From positions 1-56,866 of the forward strand of contig NZ_QRMP01000025.1 in NCBI RefSeq assembly GCF_003473295.1: a stretch of DNA of 56,866 bases, read 5' to 3'. Shown one piece after another: positions 7,543 through 16,816 of the stretch. Every line of letters starts with the position of its first letter. The first letter of the stretch is position 1. Source of the DNA: Parabacteroides sp. AM08-6 (GTDB taxonomy: Bacteria; Bacteroidota; Bacteroidia; Bacteroidales; Tannerellaceae). The notes beneath the pieces were generated by a model, which was given only the letters and a program-made list of their open reading frames with translations, ran no database searches and was not told where the DNA came from. The position numbers and the translations under genes are program-made.

Positions 7543-8499
7543 ATGAAGAAAAGTCTCCTGTTTATTCTGTTTTTGTTTACCTGTATTACTGCAATACGGG
7601 CACAATACGATGCACAGTTAAGCCAGTATTTTATGGCAATGGGCTATTATAATCCTGCTTATGCCGGCACATCGGGGGATCTTCATGCACTGGCGCTCCA
7701 CCGGCAGCAGTGGCTGGGGATAGAAGGTGCGCCTAAATCGTTCTTTATCACGGGAGATATGCCCTTAAAGCTGGGAAAGACAAACCACGGGGTCGGTATC
7801 GTCGTTTTTACGGAAAGCATCGGACTTTTTCAGAATACACATGTGGCAGGGCAGTATGCTTATAAGCAAAAGCTGTTGGGTGGGGTATTGAGCATCGGCC
7901 TGCAAATCGGGATTGTCAACCAGGCGTTCGACGGAGAAGGCGTCTCTTTTCCCACCGGTTCTTCGAACGGCGAGGATTACCAGCAGGAAGACCCGGCCAT
8001 TCCACGTACACAGGTGAGCGGAATGGGGATGGATATGAACGCAGGTATTTACTATACCCGTAAGAACCTCTATGCCGGAATAGGAGTCACGCATCTTACT
8101 CAACCGGAGATACAGTTGGACGAATATGCCTATACTTATATTGCAAGTGCATATAATTTGACCGGAGGATACAATATTCAATTCAGGAATCCGTTGTATG
8201 AATTACAGCCGTCTGTATTCCTGAAAACGGATATGCAGAGCTTCCAGGCGGACATTACTGCCCGTTTGGTATATAATAAAATGTTTAACGGAGGTCTTTC
8301 CTGGCGAGTGAATGAGTCGGTTGTCGTGTTGTTGGGAGCTAAATTCGGTAGTTTGCAGGTTGGATACGCGTATGATTTTCCAACCACGCCTATACTGAGG
8401 GGCAGTTCTGGAAGCCACGAACTAATGGTAAGCTATCAGTTTAAGCTGAAGAAATCGAAGTCGGGAAAAAATAGACACAAAAGTGTACGTATATTATAG
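7543..8499 (+). CDS. porP: Type IX secretion outer-membrane protein PorP/SprF family
   Basis: This is a 318-residue outer-membrane beta-barrel-type protein with a signal peptide (MKKSLLFILFLFTCITAIRA, cleaved before QYDAQ). The start of the mature protein, YDAQLSQYFMAMGYYNPAYAG, is the signature of the PorP/SprF family. SprF-type proteins are needed for secretion of T9SS substrates, and PorP in Porphyromonas binds the motor protein PorM periplasmic region. It is the first gene of the operon and is four bases from porK. The order porP-K-L-M-N is the same as in P. gingivalis, which supports the PorP name over a generic SprF paralogue. Confidence 0.92.
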   Translation: MKKSLLFILFLFTCITAIRAQYDAQLSQYFMAMGYYNPAYAGTSGDLHALALHRQQWLGIEGAPKSFFITGDMPLKLGKTNHGVGIVVFTESIGLFQNTHVAGQYAYKQKLLGGVLSIGLQIGIVNQAFDGEGVSFPTGSSNGEDYQQEDPAIPRTQVSGMGMDMNAGIYYTRKNLYAGIGVTHLTQPEIQLDEYAYTYIASAYNLTGGYNIQFRNPLYELQPSVFLKTDMQSFQADITARLVYNKMFNGGLSWRVNESVVVLLGAKFGSLQVGYAYDFPTTPILRGSSGSHELMVSYQFKLKKSKSGKNRHKSVRIL

Positions 8500-8502
8500 T
8501 AT

Positions 8503-9930
8503 ATGAAAAAAGTATTATCAGTACTTGCGGCGGTAACCTTGTTTACCTCTTGTGGCAAATCCTTTACTGGTGGTGGGGGAGAAGTGACGGGGGCGCGTAC
8601 GGTCGCGTTTAATGAACCTTCCCCTTACGGTATGGTTCTGATTAAGAGAGGCTCATTCGAAATGGGTCCTGCGGATAAGGACTCCCTTTGGGGGCTTAAC
8701 CCTGAAACAAAAGGTGTCTCCTTCGATGCTTTCTGGATGGATGAGACGGAGATTACAAATGCCAAATACCGCCAGTTCGTGTATTGGGTACGTGACTCTA
8801 TCATCCGTGAACGCTTGGCCGACCCGGCTTACGGTGGCAACGACCTGTTTAAGATTACGGAAGATAAATATGGGGAACCTGTTACTCCACATCTGGACTG
8901 GAACCGTCCTATTCCTTGGAAACGTGCGAACGAAGACGAAATGCGTGCCATTGAAAGTGTCTATACCGTTAATCCTGTTACAGGCGAGAAAAAACTGGAC
9001 CCCAAACAGATGAATTTCAAATATGAATGGTACGACTATACTGCCGCCGCTTTGCGTAAGCATAACCTCGACCCGGCTGCCCGTGTACGTAATACCGATA
9101 TTCAGGCAGACCCGAACGAGATAATCATGATTTCTAAGGATACGGCTTACTTCACCGATGAAGGCGAAGTTGTAAATGAAACCATCACCCGCCAGTTAAG
9201 CGGCCCGTGGGATTTTCTGCATACCCGCATCGTCAATATTTATCCGGACGAAACTTGTTGGGTAAACGACTTTAATAATGCTTATAACGAACCTTATATG
9301 CGTATGTATTTCTCGCATCCGGGTTATGACGACTATCCGGTAGTCGGCGTATCTTGGGAAATGGCTACCGCTTTCTGTGTATGGCGTACCAATCTTTTCA
9401 AGGAATCGCTGAACTTCCCCAACGGACAGGCTATCGAACCGTTCCGCTTGCCTACTGAAGGAGAATGGGAGTATGCAGCCCGAACCGGTAAAAACGAAAA
9501 CAAATATCCGTGGGCCGGCGACGATTTGCAGAGTAGTAAAGGTTGCTTCCTGGGGAACTTCAAACCCGGTAAAGGTAATTATACGGAAGACGGACATATT
9601 ATCACTTCCCGCGTCGGTTCTTTCGCTCCGAACGATTTTGGCCTGTATGATATGGCCGGTAATGTGGCGGAATGGACTTCGACTTCTTACTCCGAGTCCG
9701 GTCCGAGCCAGATGAGTGATATGAACCCCGACTTGCGTTACAATGCGGCCAAGGAAGACCCGTACGCGATGAAAAAGAAAGTGGTACGCGGCGGTTCTTG
9801 GAAAGATGTCGCTCAGTTTATCCGTTCCGATATGCGTACTTTCGAGTATCAAAACGAGACCCGTTCATACATCGGTTTCCGTTGCGCACGTACACAAATC
9901 GGTTTCTCACGTTCAAAAGGAAAAAAGTAA
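8503..9930 (+). CDS. porK: T9SS ring lipoprotein PorK/GldK
   Basis: This 475-residue lipoprotein (signal ending LFTSC at residue 17) has a formylglycine-generating-enzyme/sulfatase-modifying-factor fold. Markers are GMVLIKRGSFEMG, FWMDETEITNAKYRQFV, PVVGVSWEMATAFCVWRT, RLPTEGEWEYAAR, GLYDMAGNVAEWTS and VVRGGSWKD, ending in a GFRCAR element. In T9SS the fold is structural: PorK and PorN form the large ring attached to the outer membrane on its periplasmic side. The gene lies four bases after porP and 52 bases before porL, so it is co-transcribed. Confidence 0.95.
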   Translation: MKKVLSVLAAVTLFTSCGKSFTGGGGEVTGARTVAFNEPSPYGMVLIKRGSFEMGPADKDSLWGLNPETKGVSFDAFWMDETEITNAKYRQFVYWVRDSIIRERLADPAYGGNDLFKITEDKYGEPVTPHLDWNRPIPWKRANEDEMRAIESVYTVNPVTGEKKLDPKQMNFKYEWYDYTAAALRKHNLDPAARVRNTDIQADPNEIIMISKDTAYFTDEGEVVNETITRQLSGPWDFLHTRIVNIYPDETCWVNDFNNAYNEPYMRMYFSHPGYDDYPVVGVSWEMATAFCVWRTNLFKESLNFPNGQAIEPFRLPTEGEWEYAARTGKNENKYPWAGDDLQSSKGCFLGNFKPGKGNYTEDGHIITSRVGSFAPNDFGLYDMAGNVAEWTSTSYSESGPSQMSDMNPDLRYNAAKEDPYAMKKKVVRGGSWKDVAQFIRSDMRTFEYQNETRSYIGFRCARTQIGFSRSKGKK

Positions 9931-9982
9931 TAACATAGGGGCAGGTTCTGAACTTGCCGTTTATAAAACGAATATACACATT

Positions 9983-11050
9983 ATGGGAAAATATAGAAGA
10001 TACAAAAACAGGATAGAAATGTTCCTTGCCAGTGAAAGGGGTAAGCGCGTACTGAATTTCTGTTATAGTTGGGGTGCCTCTATCGTTATTATCGGTGCCT
10101 TGTTCAAGTTGTTACATTTACCTTATGGCAACCAAATCCTTTTTATTGCCATGACGGTGGAAGCGTTGGTATTCTTTATATCTGCTTTCGAGCGTCCGGG
10201 TAACGAATATCATTGGGAAGAAGTGTTTCCTGTGTTGAAGTCGAAGAATCCGCTCGACCGTCCTGATTTTGCCAATGCCCCCTTGTCAAACCTGATGAAT
10301 TCGGCGGAAAATACGGCGGATGATGGAACGGGCATCGGCTTGAATGTCAATTTGGGCGGTAAGCCGGTTTCCGGTCTGGGAAGTTTAGGCTTGGATGTGA
10401 GTGAAGAAGATACGAAAAATCTTTCCGACAGCATTCAGAAGCTGAGCGGTGCTGCCGAACAGATATCAAAAATGGCCGAGTTGACGGAGGCTACTCAGAA
10501 ATATTTGGAACAACTCTCCGGTATGTCCGAAAATATGGAACGTTTCAGTCAGGTAACCAATTCGTTGACCAATGTTTCCGATACATTGCTTAACTCTTAT
10601 AAGAGTATAACGGACAATTCTGATGGAATCAATCAAAATTCGCGTGGTTATGTACAGCAGATGGAAATGCTGAACCGTAATATCTCAGGTCTGAACACCA
10701 TTTATGAAATACAGTTGAAGAGCATCAGTTCTCAAATCGAATCTATCGAACATATCAATGGCGGTCTGAACCGTATCCGCGAGATGTACGACGGTTCGGT
10801 AGTGGATAGTTCTGTCTTCCGCAACGAAACGGAAAAGATGACTCGCCAGTTGGCTGAACTGAACCAGGTGTACACCCGCCTGCTGCAGGCCATGACTGTC
10901 AATATGGGCTACCAACAACCGGCCCAGGCGCAGCAACAACCTGCATACCAGCAACAGCAACAACAACAGCAGCAGAATTACCAGCAGCCGTATCAACAAC
11001 CGTACGGATATCAGCAACAGCCTCCGTATACAAACAACCCAATGAAGTAA
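9983..11050 (+). CDS. porL: T9SS motor subunit PorL/GldL
   Basis: This is a 355-residue inner-membrane protein with two transmembrane helices near the N-terminus (WGASIVIIGALFKLLHL and ILFIAMTVEALVFFISAFE, about residues 30-75). They contain the acidic residues expected for a proton-driven motor. A long cytoplasmic coiled-coil domain follows, and a glutamine-rich tail ends in QQPPYTNNPMK. PorL forms a pentamer around two PorM helices to power secretion. I chose ATG 9983 because the product then starts MGKYRRYKNRIEMFLASERGK, as in homologues. An upstream in-frame start would lie inside porK. It is six bases from porM. Confidence 0.94.
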   Translation: MGKYRRYKNRIEMFLASERGKRVLNFCYSWGASIVIIGALFKLLHLPYGNQILFIAMTVEALVFFISAFERPGNEYHWEEVFPVLKSKNPLDRPDFANAPLSNLMNSAENTADDGTGIGLNVNLGGKPVSGLGSLGLDVSEEDTKNLSDSIQKLSGAAEQISKMAELTEATQKYLEQLSGMSENMERFSQVTNSLTNVSDTLLNSYKSITDNSDGINQNSRGYVQQMEMLNRNISGLNTIYEIQLKSISSQIESIEHINGGLNRIREMYDGSVVDSSVFRNETEKMTRQLAELNQVYTRLLQAMTVNMGYQQPAQAQQQPAYQQQQQQQQQNYQQPYQQPYGYQQQPPYTNNPMK

Positions 11051-11056
11051 TCGAAT

Positions 11057-12625
11057 ATGTCAGGAATAGCAAATAATCCCAATTCGCCCCGTCAGAAGAT
11101 GATAAACCTGATGTATCTGGTTTTCATCGCGATGATGGCATTGAACGTGTCATCGGAGGTACTCGACGGCTTCGAACTGGTGGAAAGCAGCTTGCGGACT
11201 TCTATCGATAATACATCTACGCGTAACGAGATTGTTACCGGTGAACTGGAAGCATATTATCAAACTAACCCTGAAAAGGTACGCGAATGGTACGAAAAGG
11301 GGAAAAAGGTGAAGGATGCTTCCGACAGCCTGTATAATTATGTGCAGGAGCTGAAGGTGCGTATCGCACAGATTGCCGACGGTAAGAATGCCGACGTAAA
11401 TAGTATCAATCATAAAGATGACCTCGAAGCGGCTTCTCGCGTGATGTTGTCTCCTGTTTCAGGTGAAGGCAAGACACTGCGTCAAAGTATTGAATCATAT
11501 CGGGCTTTGATGGGCGAAATGATAGAAGATGAGGCTAAAACTCGTATTATCGAAGCGAGCCTTTCAACAACTCCTCCTCATAAGGCCGGTATTAATACAC
11601 GTACCTGGGAAGAGGCTCTTTTCGAAAATATGCCGGTAGCGGCAGCCGTTACTTTATTGACGAAATTGCAAAGTGATATTCGTTATGCGGAAGGAGAAGT
11701 GCTGTCGAACCTCTTGAGTAGTGTCGACGTACGCGACTATCGTGTGAACCAGATAACGGCGCAGGTGATTCCGGAAAGCCAGATTGTGATGCGTGGTAGT
11801 CAGTATAAGGCTAATATCGTATTGTCGGCGGTAGACTCCACCAAACGTCCGACCGTCTATGTTAACGGGAAGGAGCTTCCTTACGATGCAAACGGGATGT
11901 TTACCGCTATAGCCGGTGCTCCGGGGACCTATCCGGTGAAAGGATATATTGAAATGCCGGGTAGCGACGGTAGCGTAATGCACCGCGAGTTCGAAAGCGA
12001 ATATTTCGTTACGGAGCCGAGTGCTACAGTAGCTCCGATGTTGATGAATGTATTGTATGCCGGAATAGCCAATCCGATACGGATAGCCGTGCCTGGCGTT
12101 CCGAGTGGAAATGTGACGGCTACGATGAGTAACGGTACGTTGGTACGTAAAGGTGACCAGTGGGAAGCGCGTCCGACTACCGTGGGAACCGATGCTGTCG
12201 TATCTGTTCATGCGAAGATGGCCGACGGGCGTAGTGTGGAAATGGCCAAGACCTCTTTTCGCGTTCGTGCATTGCCGGACCCGATGCCTTATTTTGAGTA
12301 TAAGGATGAGAACGGAAATGTTCGTAAGTTCCGTGGCGGTAAAATATCGAAACGCAGCTTGATGGAAACCGAAGGTATCCAGGCGGCTATCGACGATGAT
12401 TTGCTGAATATTTCGTTCACTGTTCTGAGCTTCGAACTGACCTTCTACGACTCGATGGGTAACGTAATCCCGGAAGTGGCACAAGGTCCGCAATTTTCGC
12501 AGCGTCAGAAAGACTATATCCGCCGTCTTGCCCGTGGGAAACGTTTTTACATCACCCATGTGTTAGTGAAAGGCCCGGATGGAAAGGAACGAACAATTTC
12601 CCCCATCGAAGTAATAGTGAATTAA
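11057..12625 (+). CDS. porM: T9SS motor/stator protein PorM/GldM
   Basis: This is a 522-residue protein with one N-terminal transmembrane helix ([20 protein letters not shown]) followed by a long periplasmic part. Its structure in homologues is a helical domain and three Ig-like domains (D1-D4) spanning the periplasm. Sequence markers are [15 protein letters not shown] after the helix, the [22 protein letters not shown] block, and the C-terminal [18 protein letters not shown] that contacts the PorK/PorN ring. Together with PorL it is thought to transmit proton-motive force to the outer-membrane translocon. The length is that of the family. It is followed after 42 bases by porN. Confidence 0.95.
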   Translation: MSGIANNPNSPRQKMINLMYLVFIAMMALNVSSEVLDGFELVESSLRTSIDNTSTRNEIVTGELEAYYQTNPEKVREWYEKGKKVKDASDSLYNYVQELKVRIAQIADGKNADVNSINHKDDLEAASRVMLSPVSGEGKTLRQSIESYRALMGEMIEDEAKTRIIEASLSTTPPHKAGINTRTWEEALFENMPVAAAVTLLTKLQSDIRYAEGEVLSNLLSSVDVRDYRVNQITAQVIPESQIVMRGSQYKANIVLSAVDSTKRPTVYVNGKELPYDANGMFTAIAGAPGTYPVKGYIEMPGSDGSVMHREFESEYFVTEPSATVAPMLMNVLYAGIANPIRIAVPGVPSGNVTATMSNGTLVRKGDQWEARPTTVGTDAVVSVHAKMADGRSVEMAKTSFRVRALPDPMPYFEYKDENGNVRKFRGGKISKRSLMETEGIQAAIDDDLLNISFTVLSFELTFYDSMGNVIPEVAQGPQFSQRQKDYIRRLARGKRFYITHVLVKGPDGKERTISPIEVIVN

Positions 12626-12667
12626 TGTAGGGGCGTTCCTCGCGGTCGCCCGATAATATAAAAAGAT

Positions 12668-13759
12668 ATGAAACGTTTATATTACATAGCAACTCTGATT
12701 GCCGCCCTGTCTGCTGCTGTTCCTATGCAGGCCCAGGAAGACGACAGTAATACGCAGCAACAGCAAACCCGTCGCCGTGGTCCCGAATCCAGCCGTGGCG
12801 GTCGTGCCGATGAGAAAAAAGAAAGTGGTTTGCCCGAACTGACCGTCCGTGCCCAGGATATGAACGAGCGGATGACACAGAATATCGGTAATGCCCGTTG
12901 GATGCGTGTCATCTACCGGCAGATAGATTTGACAAAGGAGCAAAACGCCCCCTTGTATTATCCGATACAGCCTATGAATGGGCAGATGAACCTGTTCTCT
13001 ACCATTTTCCAATTGATTAGCGAAGGGAAACTGACGGTATATGAATATCTCGACGGTTATGAGGATTTCAGTGATACTTATAAGGTAAACCTGAAAGATT
13101 TACTCGACCGTTGTCATATTTATTATGAGGAAGTACCGGGCAAAGGAAATGCAGCTTCTTCATTTGTCGTGAACGAGAGTGATATTCCTTCGGCTGACGT
13201 GAAATCCTATTATGTCAAGGAAGCTTGGTATTTCGACCAGAACAATTCCGTTTTTGATGTGAAGATATTGGCTATCTGTCCTATCTTGACTGTCGTTGGA
13301 GATATCGGGGAGAATACAATGGCCATGTTTTGGGTACCTTACGAAAATATTCGTCCGTACATCAATACTTCTTATATCATGACGTCGAATATCAATAATG
13401 CCATGACTTTCACGATGGATGATTATTTCCGTCGTCGTATGTTTGAAGGAGATATTTTCAAGACGCAGAATCTGATGAACCAGCCTTTGCAAGCTTATTG
13501 TCCGACTCCCGACTCTCTAAAAAAGGAGCAAGACCGTATCGAAGGCCAGTTAGTCGCATTCGAGAAATCTCTTTACTTGCAGCCGGATACGGCTCAGTTG
13601 GCTACTGATTCGAAAGGAAAGAAGACCAAGAGTGCCACTGTTTCCGCTCGTGGCCAGAAGACAGAAGCCGTGAAAGAAAATAAAGAAAAAGCCGTAAAGA
13701 CAAAAGCCCCGAAAGCCCAAAAGAGTGCTCCGGTACGTAGCGTACGCCGCAGACAGTAA
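12668..13759 (+). CDS. porN: T9SS ring protein PorN/GldN
   Basis: This 363-residue periplasmic protein has a signal peptide (cleavage near AVPMQAQ) and an RRRGPESSRGG low-complexity linker. Its conserved GldN core includes NARWMRVIYRQIDLTKEQNAPLYYP (split here for reading as NARWMRVIYR and LYYPIQPMNG), YEYLDGYEDF and KSYYVKEAWYFD. PorN binds PorK to form the periplasmic ring of T9SS. The last 50 residues are very rich in Lys and Ala (KGKKTKSATVSARGQK, then KAPKAQKSAPVRSVRRRQ), an addition not needed for the fold. It is the last gene of the operon, followed by a strong terminator. Confidence 0.93.
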   Translation: MKRLYYIATLIAALSAAVPMQAQEDDSNTQQQQTRRRGPESSRGGRADEKKESGLPELTVRAQDMNERMTQNIGNARWMRVIYRQIDLTKEQNAPLYYPIQPMNGQMNLFSTIFQLISEGKLTVYEYLDGYEDFSDTYKVNLKDLLDRCHIYYEEVPGKGNAASSFVVNESDIPSADVKSYYVKEAWYFDQNNSVFDVKILAICPILTVVGDIGENTMAMFWVPYENIRPYINTSYIMTSNINNAMTFTMDDYFRRRMFEGDIFKTQNLMNQPLQAYCPTPDSLKKEQDRIEGQLVAFEKSLYLQPDTAQLATDSKGKKTKSATVSARGQKTEAVKENKEKAVKTKAPKAQKSAPVRSVRRRQ

Positions 13760-13788
13760 AGACGCAGATAGTAAATAAAATATAGTAG

Positions 13789-13858
13789 AAACCGACCGAT
13801 AATAAGTTATTTCTCCTTTTTTGATGGTGAATAACTTATTGTCGGTCGGTTTTTTTTC
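13789..13858 (+). terminator. Very strong terminator of the por operon
   Basis: A 23-nt left arm (13789-13811, starting AAACCGACCGATAAT) pairs almost completely with 13830-13852 (ending GTCGGTCGGTTT), followed by a T run to 13858. Confidence 0.9.
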
Positions 13859-14010
13859 TGAAGACTTTGCACTGACCAAGAGCTGTTTTGTCCTACTTAA
13901 AAAAACGCAGAGATGAAAAGACTGATTTTAATTTCAACAATCATCTTGCTGTCTGTAATGTGTAGGAAAGCAAATGAACAGCCGGTAGATGTTCTTACAA
14001 TTTTTACTTA

Positions 14011-16671
14011 TTATAGTTTATGTATCACTTTCATCAACTGGTCGCCCAGTCCGATTGTATATCCTTGGGAGACGAATACGACCCGGTTGAAGGTGTCGGC
14101 AATGATGAAGATTGGTAGCGAATTGGCATTTTGCAATTTCATGGCAGCAGCCACTTCTTTCTGGATTGCATTATCAGTATCGATACCATAGGTGATAGTA
14201 TTCGGCAATTCCCCGAACTCTTTCGGATCAAAGTTCTTGAAACCCTTTTCATCCGGAAAAAGGAGAACCATGCTGCGGCCCCATTCCTCAAAATCCTTTT
14301 TAAATGCAGCAATGTCGCGCATGGCATGATTGGTCGGTTCCTGCCGGGCACCGAGGATGGCTACGATGTAATATCCCCGGCCGGTAGTGGACAACAAACT
14401 TGTCTCTTCGCCGGTATCGGCCCGTTTGAAAGTATTCTCGGAGTTAAAGTTGCCGATAACCTGTATGTCATCCATACTTTCGCGCATTTCCAGTTTAATA
14501 TCGTTTGTCTTGCCGGCTTCCACGTTGAAGAAAGATATTTCAGCCAAGACACTGCCGTTTGCCATACGGGTCCCCGTTACCAACATGTAATTCCCTTCAT
14601 CTAATGAAAGTGGCTTTTTCAACAAAGCACTCCAAGTATCACCACCGCCCATATCTACATCACCGGATTCAAAATTCAATGTCTGTAATTTACCGGTCGG
14701 TAATATTTTTGCAATAGTGAAATGACTATAATACTTCGGGTCCTGCAGAGCTTTGATAGGTTGGTAGGAGGCTATGACTTTACCTTGTTTGGCTGTAGTC
14801 TGTTCGATAGCTTCGAAATCAACATCTTTCCATTCCAGTCCTTTCGCATATTGCACTTTCCCGGCAACCGGCTCGATACGGGCCGGGATACCCAGACTAC
14901 GGGCAACTGCAACGAAGAAAATATTACGAGAACCTGTATCTGCCACCCGCGATTTCCAAACGCCCATCGGCATGATAGGTATGCGTTGCGGATTCAGGTA
15001 ACTGCTAATCTTTATATTCTTTTTTACCCAGTCGACCAAAACTTGCGGGTTTGCTTTTGCCTCTTTAGCCAATTCCGGCTCGATATTGGATGCAAAGAAC
15101 TGTCTGTAGGGAGTCAGAAACTCGTTTGCTACACGCGGATTAAGGATGTATCCGGTAAATAACGAGCTGCTAACCTTTTGGACATTATTTAAATGGTCAG
15201 CCAGGACAGAAGCGGGAGTATCACGCAAATCCTTAGCCGATATGGCATTTAACAAATCGATGGCCATCGGACGTTTATCAGCTGACGTTTCGCGAAGAAA
15301 CTTCTCGATTTCACGCCAGTTGCCACGACTTCCAATCATAAAGCCGGCAATCTTCTGCGAATCGATACCCAGCTCTTTGGCAAGCGCTTCGGCCTTTTCT
15401 TCTGTATAGAAGGTTGCAACGTATTTGTTGCGGATAAGGTCTTCTTCATGCAGGCGTTTGGCATTTGCCTCTTTTTGCTTTTCCGTCACTTCCACGGTGA
15501 TGGAACCTTCCACCGGCGGAACGATGTCCAAGGCTACGGTTTCCACTTCACCGGGCACTTTATTGAGCGTAATCGTCACGTTGTCGTCCTTGCCGAAAGA
15601 TACTTTACTATAACCGAATTTACCGTTCTTGGTCGCCCAGACCAACATGTCGCCTTTCCCGGCGGTAAGGAACGTCTTGCCTTCATCATCGGTTTTTTTG
15701 TTGGCAACGGTGTAGAACTCGGCATAGTTGTAGATTTTAAACTCTACGTTTGCGCCGGCAACCGGGGTCCCACTCTCGTCCACAACTGTGATAGAGGCTT
15801 TAGCAGTAGGAGCATAGTTGTCAATTACATTGATTTCGGTATATCCGTCGGTTACCGCCATCACCTCTTCCGGTCCGTTATATTTACCGAATACTTTGGT
15901 GTGCATCAACATGCCGCGGTAGGCAGGTCCGTTAAACCATCCCAGATTGAGAACCGGTTCCGGTTCGCAGGCTCCCATAAAATACCATTTACCGTTTACC
16001 CAAGCTTCCACCCAAGCATGGTTATCATCGGTATGTGCCCAGCGCGGTGTATAAACCTGGCGTGCCGGAATACCCACCGAACGAAGGGCGGCAACGGTAA
16101 AAGTCGATTCTTCGCCGCAACGTCCGTAAGCCGTTTTGACAGAAGCCAGCGGAGAGCTTGTACGGGCATCGGAAGGAGTATAAATCACTTTTTCGTGACA
16201 CCAGTGGTTCACTTCCAATACGGCATCATATAAAGATAAGCCTTTTACCCGATCTTTCAGCTCTTCATAAAAGACCATACGGCTTTCATCCAGGTTTTCA
16301 TTATTCACCCGGACAGGTAAGACGAAATGACGGAAAATATCTTCCGGAATACTGTCACCCCAAGGCATTTCCACCCGTGAGCGGAACGAACTACGGATAT
16401 TATCCAAGTAAAACTGTCCGTCATAATCCGTAATATCGCCGATTGGCATGTAGGCATATAGGAAAGTGAGCGCCTCTTTTTCGTAGGGCGTCATGGACTG
16501 GTTGAAAACAGAGAAAAGGTTACCATTAGGCAATGCCGCCTGTTTGGCAAGGAAATCTTTCTCTACTTCGGCTCTGAATGTCTCGTCCGAAATAAAGTGC
16601 TGTTTTGGATTACTACAGGAAGCTCCTATAAGGAGAACGAACAAAATTGCGAATAAATGTGTTTTAAGCAT
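14011..16671 (-). CDS. Transglutaminase-like domain lipoprotein
   Basis: This is an 886-residue lipoprotein: signal MLKTHLFAILFVLLIGASC with the lipobox Cys. It contains a transglutaminase/papain-like core at about residues 140-240. The likely catalytic Cys is in YGRCGEESTF and the His in DDNHAWVEAWVNGKWYFMG, preceded by LYDAVLEVNHWCHE. After it come a beta-sandwich carboxypeptidase-regulatory-like segment (ASITVVDESGTPVAGANVEF), helical repeats and a second transglutaminase-like stretch (SRNIFFVAVARSLGIPARIE). The ATG at 16671 is chosen because it begins the signal peptide. A start 16 codons upstream would bury it. The substrate is unknown; a peptidase or peptide-binding role at the cell surface is possible. 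It is convergent to the por operon. Confidence 0.85.
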   Translation of the reverse strand: MLKTHLFAILFVLLIGASCSNPKQHFISDETFRAEVEKDFLAKQAALPNGNLFSVFNQSMTPYEKEALTFLYAYMPIGDITDYDGQFYLDNIRSSFRSRVEMPWGDSIPEDIFRHFVLPVRVNNENLDESRMVFYEELKDRVKGLSLYDAVLEVNHWCHEKVIYTPSDARTSSPLASVKTAYGRCGEESTFTVAALRSVGIPARQVYTPRWAHTDDNHAWVEAWVNGKWYFMGACEPEPVLNLGWFNGPAYRGMLMHTKVFGKYNGPEEVMAVTDGYTEINVIDNYAPTAKASITVVDESGTPVAGANVEFKIYNYAEFYTVANKKTDDEGKTFLTAGKGDMLVWATKNGKFGYSKVSFGKDDNVTITLNKVPGEVETVALDIVPPVEGSITVEVTEKQKEANAKRLHEEDLIRNKYVATFYTEEKAEALAKELGIDSQKIAGFMIGSRGNWREIEKFLRETSADKRPMAIDLLNAISAKDLRDTPASVLADHLNNVQKVSSSLFTGYILNPRVANEFLTPYRQFFASNIEPELAKEAKANPQVLVDWVKKNIKISSYLNPQRIPIMPMGVWKSRVADTGSRNIFFVAVARSLGIPARIEPVAGKVQYAKGLEWKDVDFEAIEQTTAKQGKVIASYQPIKALQDPKYYSHFTIAKILPTGKLQTLNFESGDVDMGGGDTWSALLKKPLSLDEGNYMLVTGTRMANGSVLAEISFFNVEAGKTNDIKLEMRESMDDIQVIGNFNSENTFKRADTGEETSLLSTTGRGYYIVAILGARQEPTNHAMRDIAAFKKDFEEWGRSMVLLFPDEKGFKNFDPKEFGELPNTITYGIDTDNAIQKEVAAAMKLQNANSLPIFIIADTFNRVVFVSQGYTIGLGDQLMKVIHKL

Positions 16672-16690
16672 AGCGTTAATATTATCGATA

Positions 16691-16719
16691 CAAATATAGG
16701 TAATATATTTAATAGTCAA
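16691..16719 (-). promoter_or_regulatory. Promoter of the transglutaminase-like gene
   Basis: On the minus strand TATATTTG (complement of 16691-16698) is preceded by TTG (complement of 16717-16719) with an 18-base spacer. The start codon is 20 bases downstream of the -7 box. Confidence 0.55.
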
Positions 16720-16751
16720 TGGATAAGCTTGTACTTTAAGTGTTAATGCTA

Positions 16752-16782
16752 TTGCGTATATCGTTATTTTTTCTTTACTTTG
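16752..16782 (+). promoter_or_regulatory. Promoter of the K+/H+ antiporter gene
   Basis: TTG at 16752-16754, a 20-base spacer and TTACTTTG at 16775-16782 precede the antiporter start at 16817. It is divergent from the lipoprotein promoter. Confidence 0.5.
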
Positions 16783-16816
16783 AAGGTGAATATTGTAGAG
16801 TAAACCGTTATCGCCT

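Noticed and set aside
9806..9982. N-terminal extension of PorL into porK
   Set aside because: Homologues start at MGKYRRYKNRIEMF, and the upstream part is a frame of porK.
13913..14191. 92-codon frame with a signal-like start (MKRLILISTIILLSVM)
   Set aside because: Two thirds of it overlaps the 3' end of the transglutaminase-like gene on the other strand. The first 33 codons might be a relic of a secreted protein, but nothing supports a gene.
14131..16699. Several plus-strand open frames opposite the transglutaminase-like gene
   Set aside because: The minus-strand frame is full length with a lipobox and domain signatures. The opposite frames lack starts, ribosome sites and family features.
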